DNA of 64,000 bases from Zerene cesonia (Eukaryota > Arthropoda > Insecta > Lepidoptera > Pieridae). Below the pieces are notes generated by a model. That model did not search any database. It had not been told where the DNA came from and was given only the letters and a program-made list of their open reading frames with translations. This document shows positions 50,401 through 62,345 of the stretch, piece after piece. The position numbers were made by a program, and so were the translations under genes. Position 1 is the first letter of the stretch. Every line of letters begins with the position of its first letter. The DNA is taken from the NCBI RefSeq assembly GCF_012273895.1, contig NC_052104.1:1612001-1676000 (forward strand), read 5' to 3'.

Positions 50401-51828
50401 GTAATATAGGTAATAAGAAACACGTACGATTAAATTTCCAACAAACAGCTATAAAATTGCCTCGCCTCCAATATCCCTAGGCGAAACATAAGTATACAAA
50501 CGCAGTGTCCTCCGATAAACGCACCGGCTGCTTTGTATGCTCCAACCTTGGATCGATTAAATTTAATGGCGCTTTTGTGTTGTAACGCGTCTTATCCACA
50601 CTCATACGTAATACGTCAATATAAGATACAAGCTGGAGCGTGGCGATATGAACATATCGAAGCTTATGAATACACCGCACCGAACACAACCTAGCTTCAT
50701 GGTCACTCAACGAGAGCGAATAACGTTATTGAGAATAAAAAACGATACCTTTTCAATTCATTTCTCTGAGAAAAAAGAGCATCTTAATATCTGACTGATT
50801 GTATTCCGCTTCCCTAGCCATTGCTATTTACATAAACAATTGACGTCCATATATATATCGGAGCAAAAGCAGCTAAAAATGTAAACTAAACCAAAATTGA
50901 GTCTGAAAATCGAATCTCCGCAGTATCCAGCCGCAGCACAGCTAATTAAAACTAAACAGCACTAGAAAGAGGCGCAAGCGTCGAACCCGGGTTCACGGAT
51001 GCGCGAGGCCGCTGCCAATGTCTCGCATTGTGCATTGTTCATTCGAAGGGCACTTCCTCCTCGCCAGCGCCGTGTCAATTGACCGCGAGCTACAATGGCC
51101 GTAGTGGCTAAATATTTGCCGACGATGTCGGAAATTGTAATAACCTATAGATGGACTGCACAATGGAGACGCAACCTCGCTTCTTTCAGTTTAAAGGAAG
51201 TGGACAGGGGTGAAGAAATATTTATGTTTATTCAATTGTAAGTACGGTCAGACTAAAAAATTATAATGGTATTTAAAGCGATGTTAACGTTTCACGTATA
51301 CGTAGATACGGTGGACATTTACTTCTGATGTTTGTACTAAAATCCCAATTCAAGAATATAGCATTGCTTTTGTAGCCGATTGCTTGGTGTTTATCGGTAG
51401 CTAGAGTCACTCCCATGTCTTCTTTAACTATGAAATGACAAACGAAATGTCAGGCTACTTCACATTGAATATTATTTGGATGATCCCTCGAAATATATAA
51501 ATCACTACTATTCAGAAATAAATAATATGTTGGACTACACTTGATAAGCTTCAATAAAAAAAAAAACAGTTTTAATAGAAATGTATTAAAAAAGCGGTGA
51601 TCTCATCGCTTCAATGTTAATACCTTATAAGATCGGCGCGTGATTATAAATTAAAAACGAAAAGTCACCAAGTGCTTGCTATAAACGTAAAGGCAATGGC
51701 ACACATATCGAAGGATGACCACAAAGTGATGTATGCATATATTGTAAAAATGTACTTACAAGTGGGACGACTCCTATTTGGTCTTGTCAAGGGTATCCAA
51801 GGCCTCTGTGGTGGTAGAGTGGCAGTAA
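39182..51828 (-). CDS. twin: CCR4-type deadenylase (CNOT6 family), catalytic C-terminal part; N-terminal exons not in view
   Basis: Catalytic subunit of the CCR4-NOT complex, which shortens mRNA poly(A) tails in the cytoplasm. Exons in transcript order: 51828-51760, 44936-44779, 43420-43266, 42796-42645, 42031-41807, 40779-40608, 39859-39720, 39261-39182 (stop TAG); 382 complete residues, all phases consistent. The endonuclease/exonuclease/phosphatase fold is clear: CIFTVMCYNVLCDKYATRQM, LQEVETDQFYNFFLPELK, IFSPKSRAKTMSESERKY, NMLNRVMPKDNIGLAALL, CGDFNSLPDSGVVEFLSSGR, IIDYIFYSKQSMTPLG and IPSDHFPLLVELEM. Active-site Asn, Glu, Asp/Asn (GDFN) and His (SDHFP) are present. The donor after LQ is GC (GCAAGT). 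A 6.8 kb intron separates the first visible exon from the rest. The first visible exon ends RPNRSRPT, the linker before the nuclease domain. The leucine-rich N-terminus was not found and probably lies beyond 64000. Confidence 0.95.
40385..40580 (-). repeat. SINE fragment, 5'-truncated
   Basis: GGTACCTGATGGTAAGCACT and ACCACCGCCCGTGAACATTT match the 3' half of the lepidopteran SINE in reverse orientation (compare the end of the copy at 8352). It sits in a twin intron, just before the exon at 40608. Confidence 0.6.
40870..41060. repeat. Lepidopteran interspersed repeat
   Basis: CTCGCTAAAACTCGAGAGTG followed by GGCTGGGCCGATTTGGATAA and ending CGAAGTTCGCCGGGTCAGCT. I recognise this as a common lepidopteran repeat related to Helitron-like elements. 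Confidence 0.55.
41454..41494. repeat. (AC)n microsatellite
   Basis: About 20 uninterrupted AC units in a twin intron. Confidence 0.95.
43035..43233 (+). repeat. Helitron-like repeat (Lep1-type)
   Basis: Starts TCCTACTAACATTATAAATG and ends CCGCGGGGCGCAGCTA. It shares GGTACGTAGACAGCTG and TATTCCTACGGGATA with the copy at 21654. The right end is just short of the full CTAG. Intronic in twin, 27 bases from the exon donor at 43265. Confidence 0.7.
44937..51759. other. Long twin intron (6.8 kb)
   Basis: No exon seen. It contains a truncated Helitron-like piece at 47451-47522 and a diverged piece near 48200-48310. Higher-GC blocks near 45500-45720 and 46500-46800 match no repeat I know and could be regulatory. 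Several short frames exist but none has a recognisable product. Confidence 0.6.
47451..47522 (+). repeat. Helitron-like repeat, 3'-truncated
   Basis: TCCTACTAATATTATAAATG through TTTGTTACTCTTTCACGCAA, then unique sequence. Confidence 0.65.
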
Positions 51829-53623
51829 CTGAAACAAGGAAAAATTATTCTATTATTGTAAAGAACGAAAAAAAAAACATAAGAGACCACAAAATGCAAA
51901 CAATTTTAAGATAGTGCGACTCTGTACGCTTCGATTATTTTACTTTTAATCAGCTTTTTCTGCGTCTCCGACAATAAAAGGCATTCAAAGAAATCGTGTT
52001 TCATAATTCTACGCTTGTTTCTTTTAGAAATCAATCAAACATCTGGCGCAGATGAATATTTCGGATTCCGTTCGAAAAAAAAAAATTCATTTGCGAGTCC
52101 GTCGACAATCGGCGATTATTATTTTCAATTATTAACGAATCGTTTGTCACGCTTGCGAAACTGGTTTTCAATCAACGGTTCCCGCAAATATTGGGAAAGT
52201 GCATTTTAGCGCGGGCCGCAAAAAACTTAGCTCGAATGAACCGCTCCTCTCGACTTCGATATTCCATTGAAGCCGAAGTTGAACGAGTCAATAAAAAGCC
52301 GTGTAGTATTGTTCTCTACTGCATTATGAAGTATCGTGAAATCGAGCGAGAAATCATAATATGTCCGGGTGTACAATGCAGTTTCTGTTAACTTTTTTTT
52401 CGGTAAGTGTCATTATCGGAAATAGGAAAAAATTGTCCAATGCTGAAATAGGATATTATGAGGTTTAATAAATATTTACGTTTAGTTTAGTCTGTTCTGA
52501 CTTTATTATAAAGTTAAGACTGTAATTTAACAATTTGGCAATAAGTTAACAATATTGCGATAGAGATGAATCTATCATTAAATCTTATACAACCTAATAA
52601 TATTTCCAAAGCACACATTAAAAATGACACAACAAATCATAATCATTAGGAAATTCACTAAAAATCATTTATCATCCGGGCGTCTGAGGAACGCAACACT
52701 TTGAATGAGGACATAGGTACGTACAATGACGACAGAAAAACAAAGCTCCGAAAATGAAGTCATTTATAACGTCGAAACTATCAATGCGACCATGAAATCG
52801 AGCCAAGTGGTAGGAAAAAACAAATAGGCCACTTCAAATACTCCAGTACATGCGGAGTTACAAGCCCCGCCGGCGTTCACTTGAAATTACATTAACACAT
52901 TCTGCGCTTGATGAAACGTATCCGATAATAATATATAATATTTCGGCCATAGACGTTCACTGGCTTCCAATGACCGTCTAATTTATTGGAATCGCTGTAT
53001 CGAAACCTGATAAGCATCTTCAATCATGGATCGGTTTGATTGAATTCAGATTAATTATAATCTTATTGTATCATTTTCCGTGACGTAATTTCAAGGATTT
53101 AATATGAAATTCAATCGTTTAGAAAAAACCAACAAAAACTGTAAAAATAATATGACTCATTTCTATATTTCAAAACGACTTGCGGTAACCAAAACACACA
53201 ACGAAAAAGAAACAAGCATTTGCAGCGATGATTTAGTAGATTATGAACACAAAAACCTGTAGAGGTTATATTTTCGTTATAGCAGACGTTAAGATGTCAT
53301 TGCAAGGACGAGATAGCGGCAATCCATTTGTTGCAGCTGCGCTATTTCCCACAAGCAAAGTGCCTTTAAGTTAGAAAGGAGAAATGTTTGAAAAACACTG
53401 CGGGAAACCCTCTTTAATATCGCTCAGAACTGTCAATTTGAAGTTTGGCTTATACATTTCATTCGCCAAAAATCTCCATTAAATTCATATCGTTTGTCGG
53501 CACTCGAGTAAAATAACTATGTTTATAACATTGACTATGCACGACAATATCTGTCGTTAAATTAAGTGTCTATTTAAAGAATGAAGCTGTTTGCCTTTAT
53601 GGCAATTGTAACATTTTACAATA

Positions 53624-53643
53624 TAGATATATATATATATAAT
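53624..53643. repeat. (TA)n short simple repeat
   Basis: Reads ATAGATATATATATATATAA. Confidence 0.8.
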
Positions 53644-56263
53644 TATCCATAAGATAATTAATTAACAAGTAGTAAACGAATAACTGACTGCGGCACGTTG
53701 CACGGAATTTCTCAAATAAATTATCACATACAAACGCAATGCGCTCTAGACGCATCGACATTACACTTTGTAATTAGAGCCGCGGGTCCCGGGCACTAAA
53801 TCACGAGATACACACAATACTATGGGTGTGTTATTGAATATTAAACCGCATAAGCGCTACGCGTGATCAGCGTCCTTTACTTGTTATGTGCGGCATACAA
53901 AATATGTTAGGTCGCGTGGCGAGCCTCTAAACTCTTATAAATAGCGTAAGTTCAATAACATCTTTATTCGACACCCATATGACATGATATATGATCTAGT
54001 ATTGGGAAATTTTTCGAAATAAATTGTTGTTAAACGGATCATGACTTTGTCTCATTGAATACGATTGTAAATATGCCAAGTTTCATTTAACGACGACTGA
54101 GAGTTAATGCACGTATATATCCACTGTTCTGGGCGATTTTGGGAGAAGCTACTGAACTCGTAAGACATACTCAAGATTTAAGGGTTTAAGTATAATACAG
54201 GTCGACATCATTCACTCGAAGAGCAAAACAAAAAATCGCGAACATAAAATCCACAACGAGCGAACACATCACAAGAGCCACTATGAACAGCCCAGCAGTA
54301 AAGAACATGTTTTCACCAATATCCTAGTCTTGCGAATTTGCCAAACAAGATGTCACGAAGGCAGGTGAAAGCCGGGTGAACAGGCCGTGGTGATAAGCAT
54401 CGGCACGCTCTTCACATTGTTCCCAGCGATGTGTAAGATAATGCTTTCACCGGCTGCTCCGAGAGCTACCGTGAGAATGCTACGATGTCAACATTCAGTC
54501 AACATTTGTTTTAGCAGTTTCTCCGCCGCCGAGGTTTGCGCAAACCCGATTTTCACTAGCGACAAAGCTCTTCATTAAGGTGAAACCGGTGGGCGTTCGT
54601 TTGGGTGCAATAAAGATGTTTAATTTTACCATCATGTTGTACTACGCGTGTTACGGAGTCAAATAAACACGCCCGGCTATGAATGGCTACCTAGACTACA
54701 AGTTATATTAACAATGAATGTGGCTTTGTGTTCGGAAACGGGGATTTCAAAAAAAAGTAATGATTCTACTACTGCAATGTATGAAAATGTATATACTGAT
54801 AAATTTCTTCACACACCACACACATCCATAAAAATGATCGTATCGGTTTTGCGCATTTTTCGCAGAATAGTATTTTTCTAGCAGAAATAATACAGAAACG
54901 TTCACTCATAATGCATCAATCTATTAAAATAACATATAAAATGGTAAATTCAAATTATATAGTGATTTCATATTTTTCCCCTCCGCAGGTTTTTAATAAG
55001 GTAGATAGGTCTTGTAGTGCTCTTGATATAATATTGTCTATTAGTGCAGAAAATCAGCAGACCACGCGTTCCACTAATTCAGCCCTGACACCACATTAAC
55101 AGAGCTATCCAATCAATTCGACCTACTACTTGAATCCGAGTCACATTATCGTACCTAAACATCAGTATTGCGAATGGATATTGTTTACTTTGTAAAGATA
55201 AGGAGATTATTCTTATTGCATTGGCTACTGTTATGGTTTTTTAGACGGCATATTTTTATAAGTTTAGTTACAAAATAACAACACTACAAACATTACATAC
55301 ATTTCTAACCAAAACATTGTTTAAATATACTTAATGTTCCCATATTGATTTCCAGAAAGCCCATTGGCGCGTTTCCGACACTCCTTAATACGTGCCGCCT
55401 ACATCGACATCTTACGCACACCTATACAATTATACACGCTTCATTTTCCCCACCTATGTACTAGTTTACATACGTCTCCCGCACACGCAATTAAACACTG
55501 CTTGTTGATAACAAACCCGTGCGATAGCTCATGCCTAATCAATTCCACGCTTGCATCACTCTCCATTGAGTGTAGCCGACCAGACGTCGGGGAGCCGATC
55601 GGAAACCGGTACCGCATCAGTCTAGGGCAAAAAAAACCACTACGTATGTTATCGTATTGGATATGTATGGGGTTAGTGGAGGTTAATTGGATATATAACA
55701 GGAACAAGAGCCGAAAAAAACACTGAAACTAAATGATTATGATCACGTTGTTTGATCAGATAAATAGTCTATCGATTTATCACACGTCGAAATCAAAGTG
55801 TATATAAAAACATGCAGTCCACATTTTTTTTATTTTTAAAATATGAGTCACTGAACCTATCTCGTATAGACCTACCTATGTAATGTTTTTTTTTTTTTGA
55901 TAATAAAAAGCCGAGTTCATAATCTGTCTTAATTTATTCCATGGCGTTTTGAAAAGTATACGAACTAGGATTTACTACTGAGGTTAATGAGATTAAAGTT
56001 AAAAAAAACACGCTATAGTGATAAAATCAACTGAATTGTCTCTTGCACATACAGTATATGTAAAGAATATAATTTAATCCTGGAGATCGAAGTTAAATTC
56101 GTAAAACTATTGTATTGTCACCGATTCTTGATAAATGTACAAAGTTTGAAATAAATCTATCCATTTTAAGTTGGTCAATATTGAGTCTAAAAGAGTAGGT
56201 TACATACATACACACAGGTGAAGCAAATAAAAGTTACTACTACTACACATGACATAAGTCATA

Positions 56264-56446
56264 ACTACTAATATTATAAATGCGAAAGTTTGTAAGGATG
56301 TGTGTGTGTTTGTTGCTCTTTCTCGCAAAAACTACTGAACCGATTGCAATGAAATTTGGTACGTAGATAGCTGGACAAATGGAATAAGATATAGTCAACT
56401 TTTTATCCCCATATTCCTACGGGACTCACCCGGGGGGCGCAGCTAG
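56264..56446 (+). repeat. Helitron-like repeat (Lep1-type)
   Basis: ACTACTAATATTATAAATGC at the left and CCGGGGGGCGCAGCTAGT at the right, with TTTGGTACGTAGATAGCTGG inside. It lacks part of the GGATACGGACTTACG block found in the other copies. Confidence 0.65.
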
Positions 56447-59310
56447 TAAGACATAAATAAAGTTACCCCACGTAATGCCACAGACTAATTTAATATAACG
56501 GTAGACTAAGACATCATAATTAAAAGCGTCTATGATCGATACGATCGTTTAGGAAATCACGGTTGCATTTTTTATCCGTATTACGTGTAAGTAGTTTCTG
56601 CGATATAACAGCGCAGGATCTCCGTATATGGACATGATTGGACTATTTATGGCGATTAACCAAGTTCAGCCAATAAATTTAATAAAATACAAGCTAGATA
56701 TGATATGATATCCTGCGCATAATAGACTATATACCGACGTAAATACCAAGGAATCATAATTATAATGTAATTGAAGCATTGATTATATGTACTGATCGTA
56801 ATCTAATTCACATAAATAAGAGATAAATTATAATAATAATTTTTTTACTCTAACTGGTTCAAAGAGAAAAACATAATGGATAGTTTTACAATGTTAGTGG
56901 CAAAATTATTGCAATCAATTCTCAATTCTTTTGAAATGAAAGATGTGGACACAATATAGCTATAAAGTATCGCATCAATTTTAAAATATCATAGTCGTTA
57001 TCATCATCATCACGTTTCGGAGATTAGCTGGAACAAGACGATAACATGGTTTTTAACATGGTCTAACCTGCGACGGCCAGACTAGTTAAATAAGTATATA
57101 AAAACTATAACGCATTCAACTCAATAAGACTAATTAAATGAATATATGAAACCTATAACGCATGTGCGACTAAATTGTACACACCTTTAGGTACTGCCTG
57201 ATATCTGCCAAAGGCACTGTGACCCATGCACAAATAATTTTTATTATTTGACGATGGTCTGGCCGTAACTGACTCCTGTTTTATCATTGCCGTAAATTTA
57301 TATATACTTTAACGTAATAATTAATTAAATAATATTTCAATAAGAAATGCATAAACCTAAGCTACACATAGCATACGGAGTCCGAATAATAATGCCATTT
57401 AAAGATTTAAGAAGCAGTATCCACAGATATATAATATGATATTTATTACTTTCAAAAAACGTTTTTAAATAAAGGAATGGAACATTCACGAATATCAATA
57501 AACGTGTCTTATCGGTTTCAAATGCATACAATAAAGTTATTCGAGCGAAACTCGATGAGTATGACAGATCGAAATTATGTTCACGACGAGACATATATTC
57601 TATACCCATTTGGAATATTAAACCGAATCATTATATTAACAAGTCTGAACAAATAATTCTTGAAAGAAAACTAAACGCATCCGTGTATTGAACACAATGA
57701 AGAATGTCAATACATTATATATACCGCTTATAGTGTGAGCCGGCTATGAAAATTGTTATGCATACCTACCGATTTTAAACACATAATTAAAATTCTCGCT
57801 TCACCGCCTTTGGTTGACATATTTTTTGTATGTTTAGGTTCTTTGTGACCCTATTCTATTGAAATATAAGTATTTCGTTGAAATATCAATATGCATCACA
57901 GAAAGAGATGGTATTTAATAGTTAATACTATTGTATAAAACTTGCTAATATACACTTGGAGAACACAAGATTATGCATTTGTAGGAAGTATGCACTTACA
58001 CTGAACGGTAAAGTGCATCAAGGTGAATTGAAAAGATCGTAATGTAATTAAACAGTTTCTAATGAAAATCATTCAATATGGGCGAGAGGATATCATGAAG
58101 AGCCATTTAGTTATATGATTTTTGGTTAATCGCTGACAACTCTCCGCCTCGCCCAATTGTTTATGACCAATATTCATTATCTCATATCCTAGTGTTCATC
58201 TTTTATCATTCATTTCACACACACTCGACACAAGGAAATACCCGTGTACAACAAACGAGTTCAACGACCGTTAAGTGCCAACTTATAAACCAACTGAGTC
58301 GATCTTTAAAAGAGCATTATGCGATTATGTTAACCAGCATTGTGCACGACGGTCAGATTAATGAATCTATTTAAATACAATGCTTCTTTTCATTTAGCGC
58401 TCGAAAATAATAATATATTAGCCATATTTCTCAAACGTAGCTTACGGTGCGGTACAAAGACCTCGCCGGTTGATTTTATCTCGGACCCGTCGACATCGTA
58501 AAGAAGTTATTTTCGCCAACGAAACGAGCATGATGTAAGCCTGTAATCATTTTACGTAACACACGACACAACAACAACTTTTATAAAGGACAGCTGAATG
58601 CGCCGAGGCATACAAGGGAATTGGAAATTATTCCGACGTCTATACAAAAACGGTTTGGCGAAATCTCTCAATGTGTATTCTTGGTGAGACAAAACTTTTC
58701 TCTATTTTATTTCACCTGGTGCCCGTAAGTATTCATTGGATCGAATATTCTTTATGTGCAATGGGAAATCGAGCATGACGAGACGAAATTGAAACGTCTG
58801 TTTGTTATAGAATCTGGTGTTTTTAATTTAAATATCTATTGTGAATGTAGTGAATCTCCTATGCATTAATTTAATTTCCTTCCGTATATCCGGTTGTATG
58901 GAAGAAATTTCTATGGAACCCCTTTTAGTGGCCGTTATATTAAATGAAGCCAAGGTTTATTCTAAATTTTGTAATTAATCCGGGGTATTAGACCGCGACA
59001 GATAAAAATTTAGGCATTTTATCTACGGTGCCAATTTTATTTATCTTTAATTAAAAAAATGCTTTACTGAATTTTTACATCCAACCATCGTTCCCCACAC
59101 AGCGTAAAACATATAAATAGAAAATATTCATATGTTTAGATTAAATGTATACCTATATTAACAAACAGTTTTACAAATCTCTATAAATAATTATAATCAA
59201 TCATTAGCTATTCAGACTGCATTCAGACAAACTCATGTAGCTAGAATTTTTACATCATCACAGACGCCAAAGGATAAACGAAAATTAACTTAAAATTATT
59301 TATTGTGGGA

Positions 59311-59579
59311 GTCGAGCACGCTTCGGCACGAATTGGGCCAGCTCGCACCGGGGAAGTACCACACCCCCACANNNNNNNNNNNNNNNNNNNNNNNNNNNNN
59401 NNNNNNNNNNNNNNNNNNNNNNNNNNNNNNNNNNNNNNNNNNNNNNNNNNNNNNNNNNNNNNNNNNNNNNNNNNNNNNNNNNNNNNNNNNNNNNNNNNNN
59501 NNNNNNNNNNNNNNNNNNNNNNNNNNNNNNNNNNNNNNNNNNNNNNNNNNNNNNNNNNNNNNNNNNNNNNNNNNNNNNN
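59311..59579 (+). repeat. SINE start running into a 208-N gap
   Basis: Bases 59311-59371 read GTCGAGCACGCTTCGGCACG and onward, matching the 5' end of the SINE at 8352. N runs from 59372 to 59579. Sixty-one bases plus 208 N is 269, close to the 263-base full copy, so the gap probably covers the rest of the SINE. Confidence 0.7.
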
Positions 59580-59955
59580 CACGTTAAATGCAGTTTGTAA
59601 AAAGTTTCCAAGTGCGATAAAAGTCCTGCGAAATTCGTCGACGTTTACAATTTTTCCTCGAACGATTGCGCAGTGTCGCTAAAAAGGTTAAGTTTATATA
59701 GAAACTTTCAGTCGGCGTTATTGGGATGTGAAAGGTGGTTGAGGTTGGTTAAGTTGTAGCAAGATATATTATGTTAAAATTATTTGAGTCTTCATGTTGT
59801 ACATGTTTATTTTATTTGTAAACTACCATTTTCCCGCGGCTTCCCACGCGTTAATCAGAGTAGATTAATAGATATAGATATTTATATACTTAGTCTGGCC
59901 ATAAATACTGTTACACTTAATTATAAAAAAATATTACATTTGAATTTCGAATCTG

Positions 59956-60955
59956 NNNNNNNNNNNNNNNNNNNNNNNNNNNNNNNNNNNNNNNNNNNNN
60001 NNNNNNNNNNNNNNNNNNNNNNNNNNNNNNNNNNNNNNNNNNNNNNNNNNNNNNNNNNNNNNNNNNNNNNNNNNNNNNNNNNNNNNNNNNNNNNNNNNNN
60101 NNNNNNNNNNNNNNNNNNNNNNNNNNNNNNNNNNNNNNNNNNNNNNNNNNNNNNNNNNNNNNNNNNNNNNNNNNNNNNNNNNNNNNNNNNNNNNNNNNNN
60201 NNNNNNNNNNNNNNNNNNNNNNNNNNNNNNNNNNNNNNNNNNNNNNNNNNNNNNNNNNNNNNNNNNNNNNNNNNNNNNNNNNNNNNNNNNNNNNNNNNNN
60301 NNNNNNNNNNNNNNNNNNNNNNNNNNNNNNNNNNNNNNNNNNNNNNNNNNNNNNNNNNNNNNNNNNNNNNNNNNNNNNNNNNNNNNNNNNNNNNNNNNNN
60401 NNNNNNNNNNNNNNNNNNNNNNNNNNNNNNNNNNNNNNNNNNNNNNNNNNNNNNNNNNNNNNNNNNNNNNNNNNNNNNNNNNNNNNNNNNNNNNNNNNNN
60501 NNNNNNNNNNNNNNNNNNNNNNNNNNNNNNNNNNNNNNNNNNNNNNNNNNNNNNNNNNNNNNNNNNNNNNNNNNNNNNNNNNNNNNNNNNNNNNNNNNNN
60601 NNNNNNNNNNNNNNNNNNNNNNNNNNNNNNNNNNNNNNNNNNNNNNNNNNNNNNNNNNNNNNNNNNNNNNNNNNNNNNNNNNNNNNNNNNNNNNNNNNNN
60701 NNNNNNNNNNNNNNNNNNNNNNNNNNNNNNNNNNNNNNNNNNNNNNNNNNNNNNNNNNNNNNNNNNNNNNNNNNNNNNNNNNNNNNNNNNNNNNNNNNNN
60801 NNNNNNNNNNNNNNNNNNNNNNNNNNNNNNNNNNNNNNNNNNNNNNNNNNNNNNNNNNNNNNNNNNNNNNNNNNNNNNNNNNNNNNNNNNNNNNNNNNNN
60901 NNNNNNNNNNNNNNNNNNNNNNNNNNNNNNNNNNNNNNNNNNNNNNNNNNNNNNN
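59956..60955. other. Assembly gap (1000 N)
   Basis: Exactly 1000 N, a placeholder of unknown true size. Flanks are AT-rich with no exon on either side. Confidence 0.97.
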
Positions 60956-62189
60956 TAATAAATGTTATTTGCAGTTAACAATTTTCTTTTTTCTTTATTA
61001 CAATATTTATGGCAAGACTAGGTATATTCTGTAAATTCGATACAATAAAACGGGTATTCGGGTGACAAAAGACTAGTCTTTCCTCATCATTGCTACTCTA
61101 ACTCCTAACCTGATCCTACAGTCCAATCCTGGACTTATCAATTATCGCCTATTAAGAAACTGGTACTTCTGATGACCACAGCTACTCTGGTGTCATATCC
61201 GTTTATATCAGACAATCACGCGAAAAGTTCGTAGCTTGATCAAAGGAATATAAATGTTCACCTTACCAACGGCATGTAGGCTCGCCCGGTTTCATAATAT
61301 CGTTCAAATATGCATTAGTCGGCGAAGCGTGCCGCAGTCACGAACTTTTACTATAATTACTTGGGGGTGTGACGTCACGAGCACATTAGTTTGGCTCCGC
61401 GCTATTTTCGATGGTGAACATTGGTCGATCCGGTTGGTTGAACGCAGCAGGGGATCCGGGTTTGAATTCTGCTACATTGTTACCCATGGCGATGTCGAAT
61501 GGACTTAGGAAAAAATCATTCTCAAGTTTCGGGAACGTAAGGCATTTGAATTTGGAACGGAGGAATTTCAAAAACGGAATCGAGCGCAGCTTTTTCTATA
61601 CAGCCTTGTTCTGATAGATTTTTCACACTCATTTTTGTATATGTAATTTCGTAAGCAGTTCACATGCAATGTTATCCATCAAGATACTGGAATATTCTCA
61701 TTATTTAATATCAGCTAAATGAATTTGCGCTGTAAATTAAATTACGAACAGTTTTTTGACGAACCACACTATAAAGGTTGACTTTATCTCATTCAATCAG
61801 CGGCCAAATATTATTAAGATGTTTTTGCGTTTCCTTCATGGTGTTTGGATTAATTTTTTGCGTTCCAAATAATAATCACCAGCGGCGACGGTAGCGTGCG
61901 TGGTTAGCATGGGATCATCGTTTGCCCACGCGCAGTCTTGACCGCCCGTTCACGGCCAAGGTCACTCCACTCATAATAAACATGTAATTTAGTACAATGC
62001 GCTACCGAGCAATAATACAGCCACGTGGGGCGGTTCCGCTGTGATTTGATTAAACGGCTCGGAAAATTACAACGCAACTAGACGCAGCCATGATATATGT
62101 TGCGTGACAAACTTCCTGTATTGACAAAGCGGACCATCCAGATCCATATAACATTATCGATACTTTTAATAAGATTATACAGTTGGTTT

Positions 62190-62345
62190 GTTTGAACGCG
62201 CTTTTCTTAAACTACCGATCCGATTTCAAAAAGTATGTCAGTGTTATATAGTGTATTTATAGAGGAAGGCTACAAGGCTATATAAAATCATGTAGGTACG
62301 ACGTGCAACCGCCGGGCGAAGTAAGTATGAAATATAAAGACACGT
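62190..62345. repeat. Interspersed repeat fragment
   Basis: TTTGTTTGAACGCGCTTTTC, then CTACCGATCCGATTTCAAAA, TATAGAGGAAGGCTACAAGG and CGCCGGGCGAAGTAAG. This layout matches a common lepidopteran repeat from memory. Confidence 0.5.

Noticed and set aside
55364..55726. 120-codon plus-strand frame, and an opposite frame over the same bases
   Set aside because: No recognisable domain, both strands open by chance in a GC-richer block, no splice or conservation evidence.
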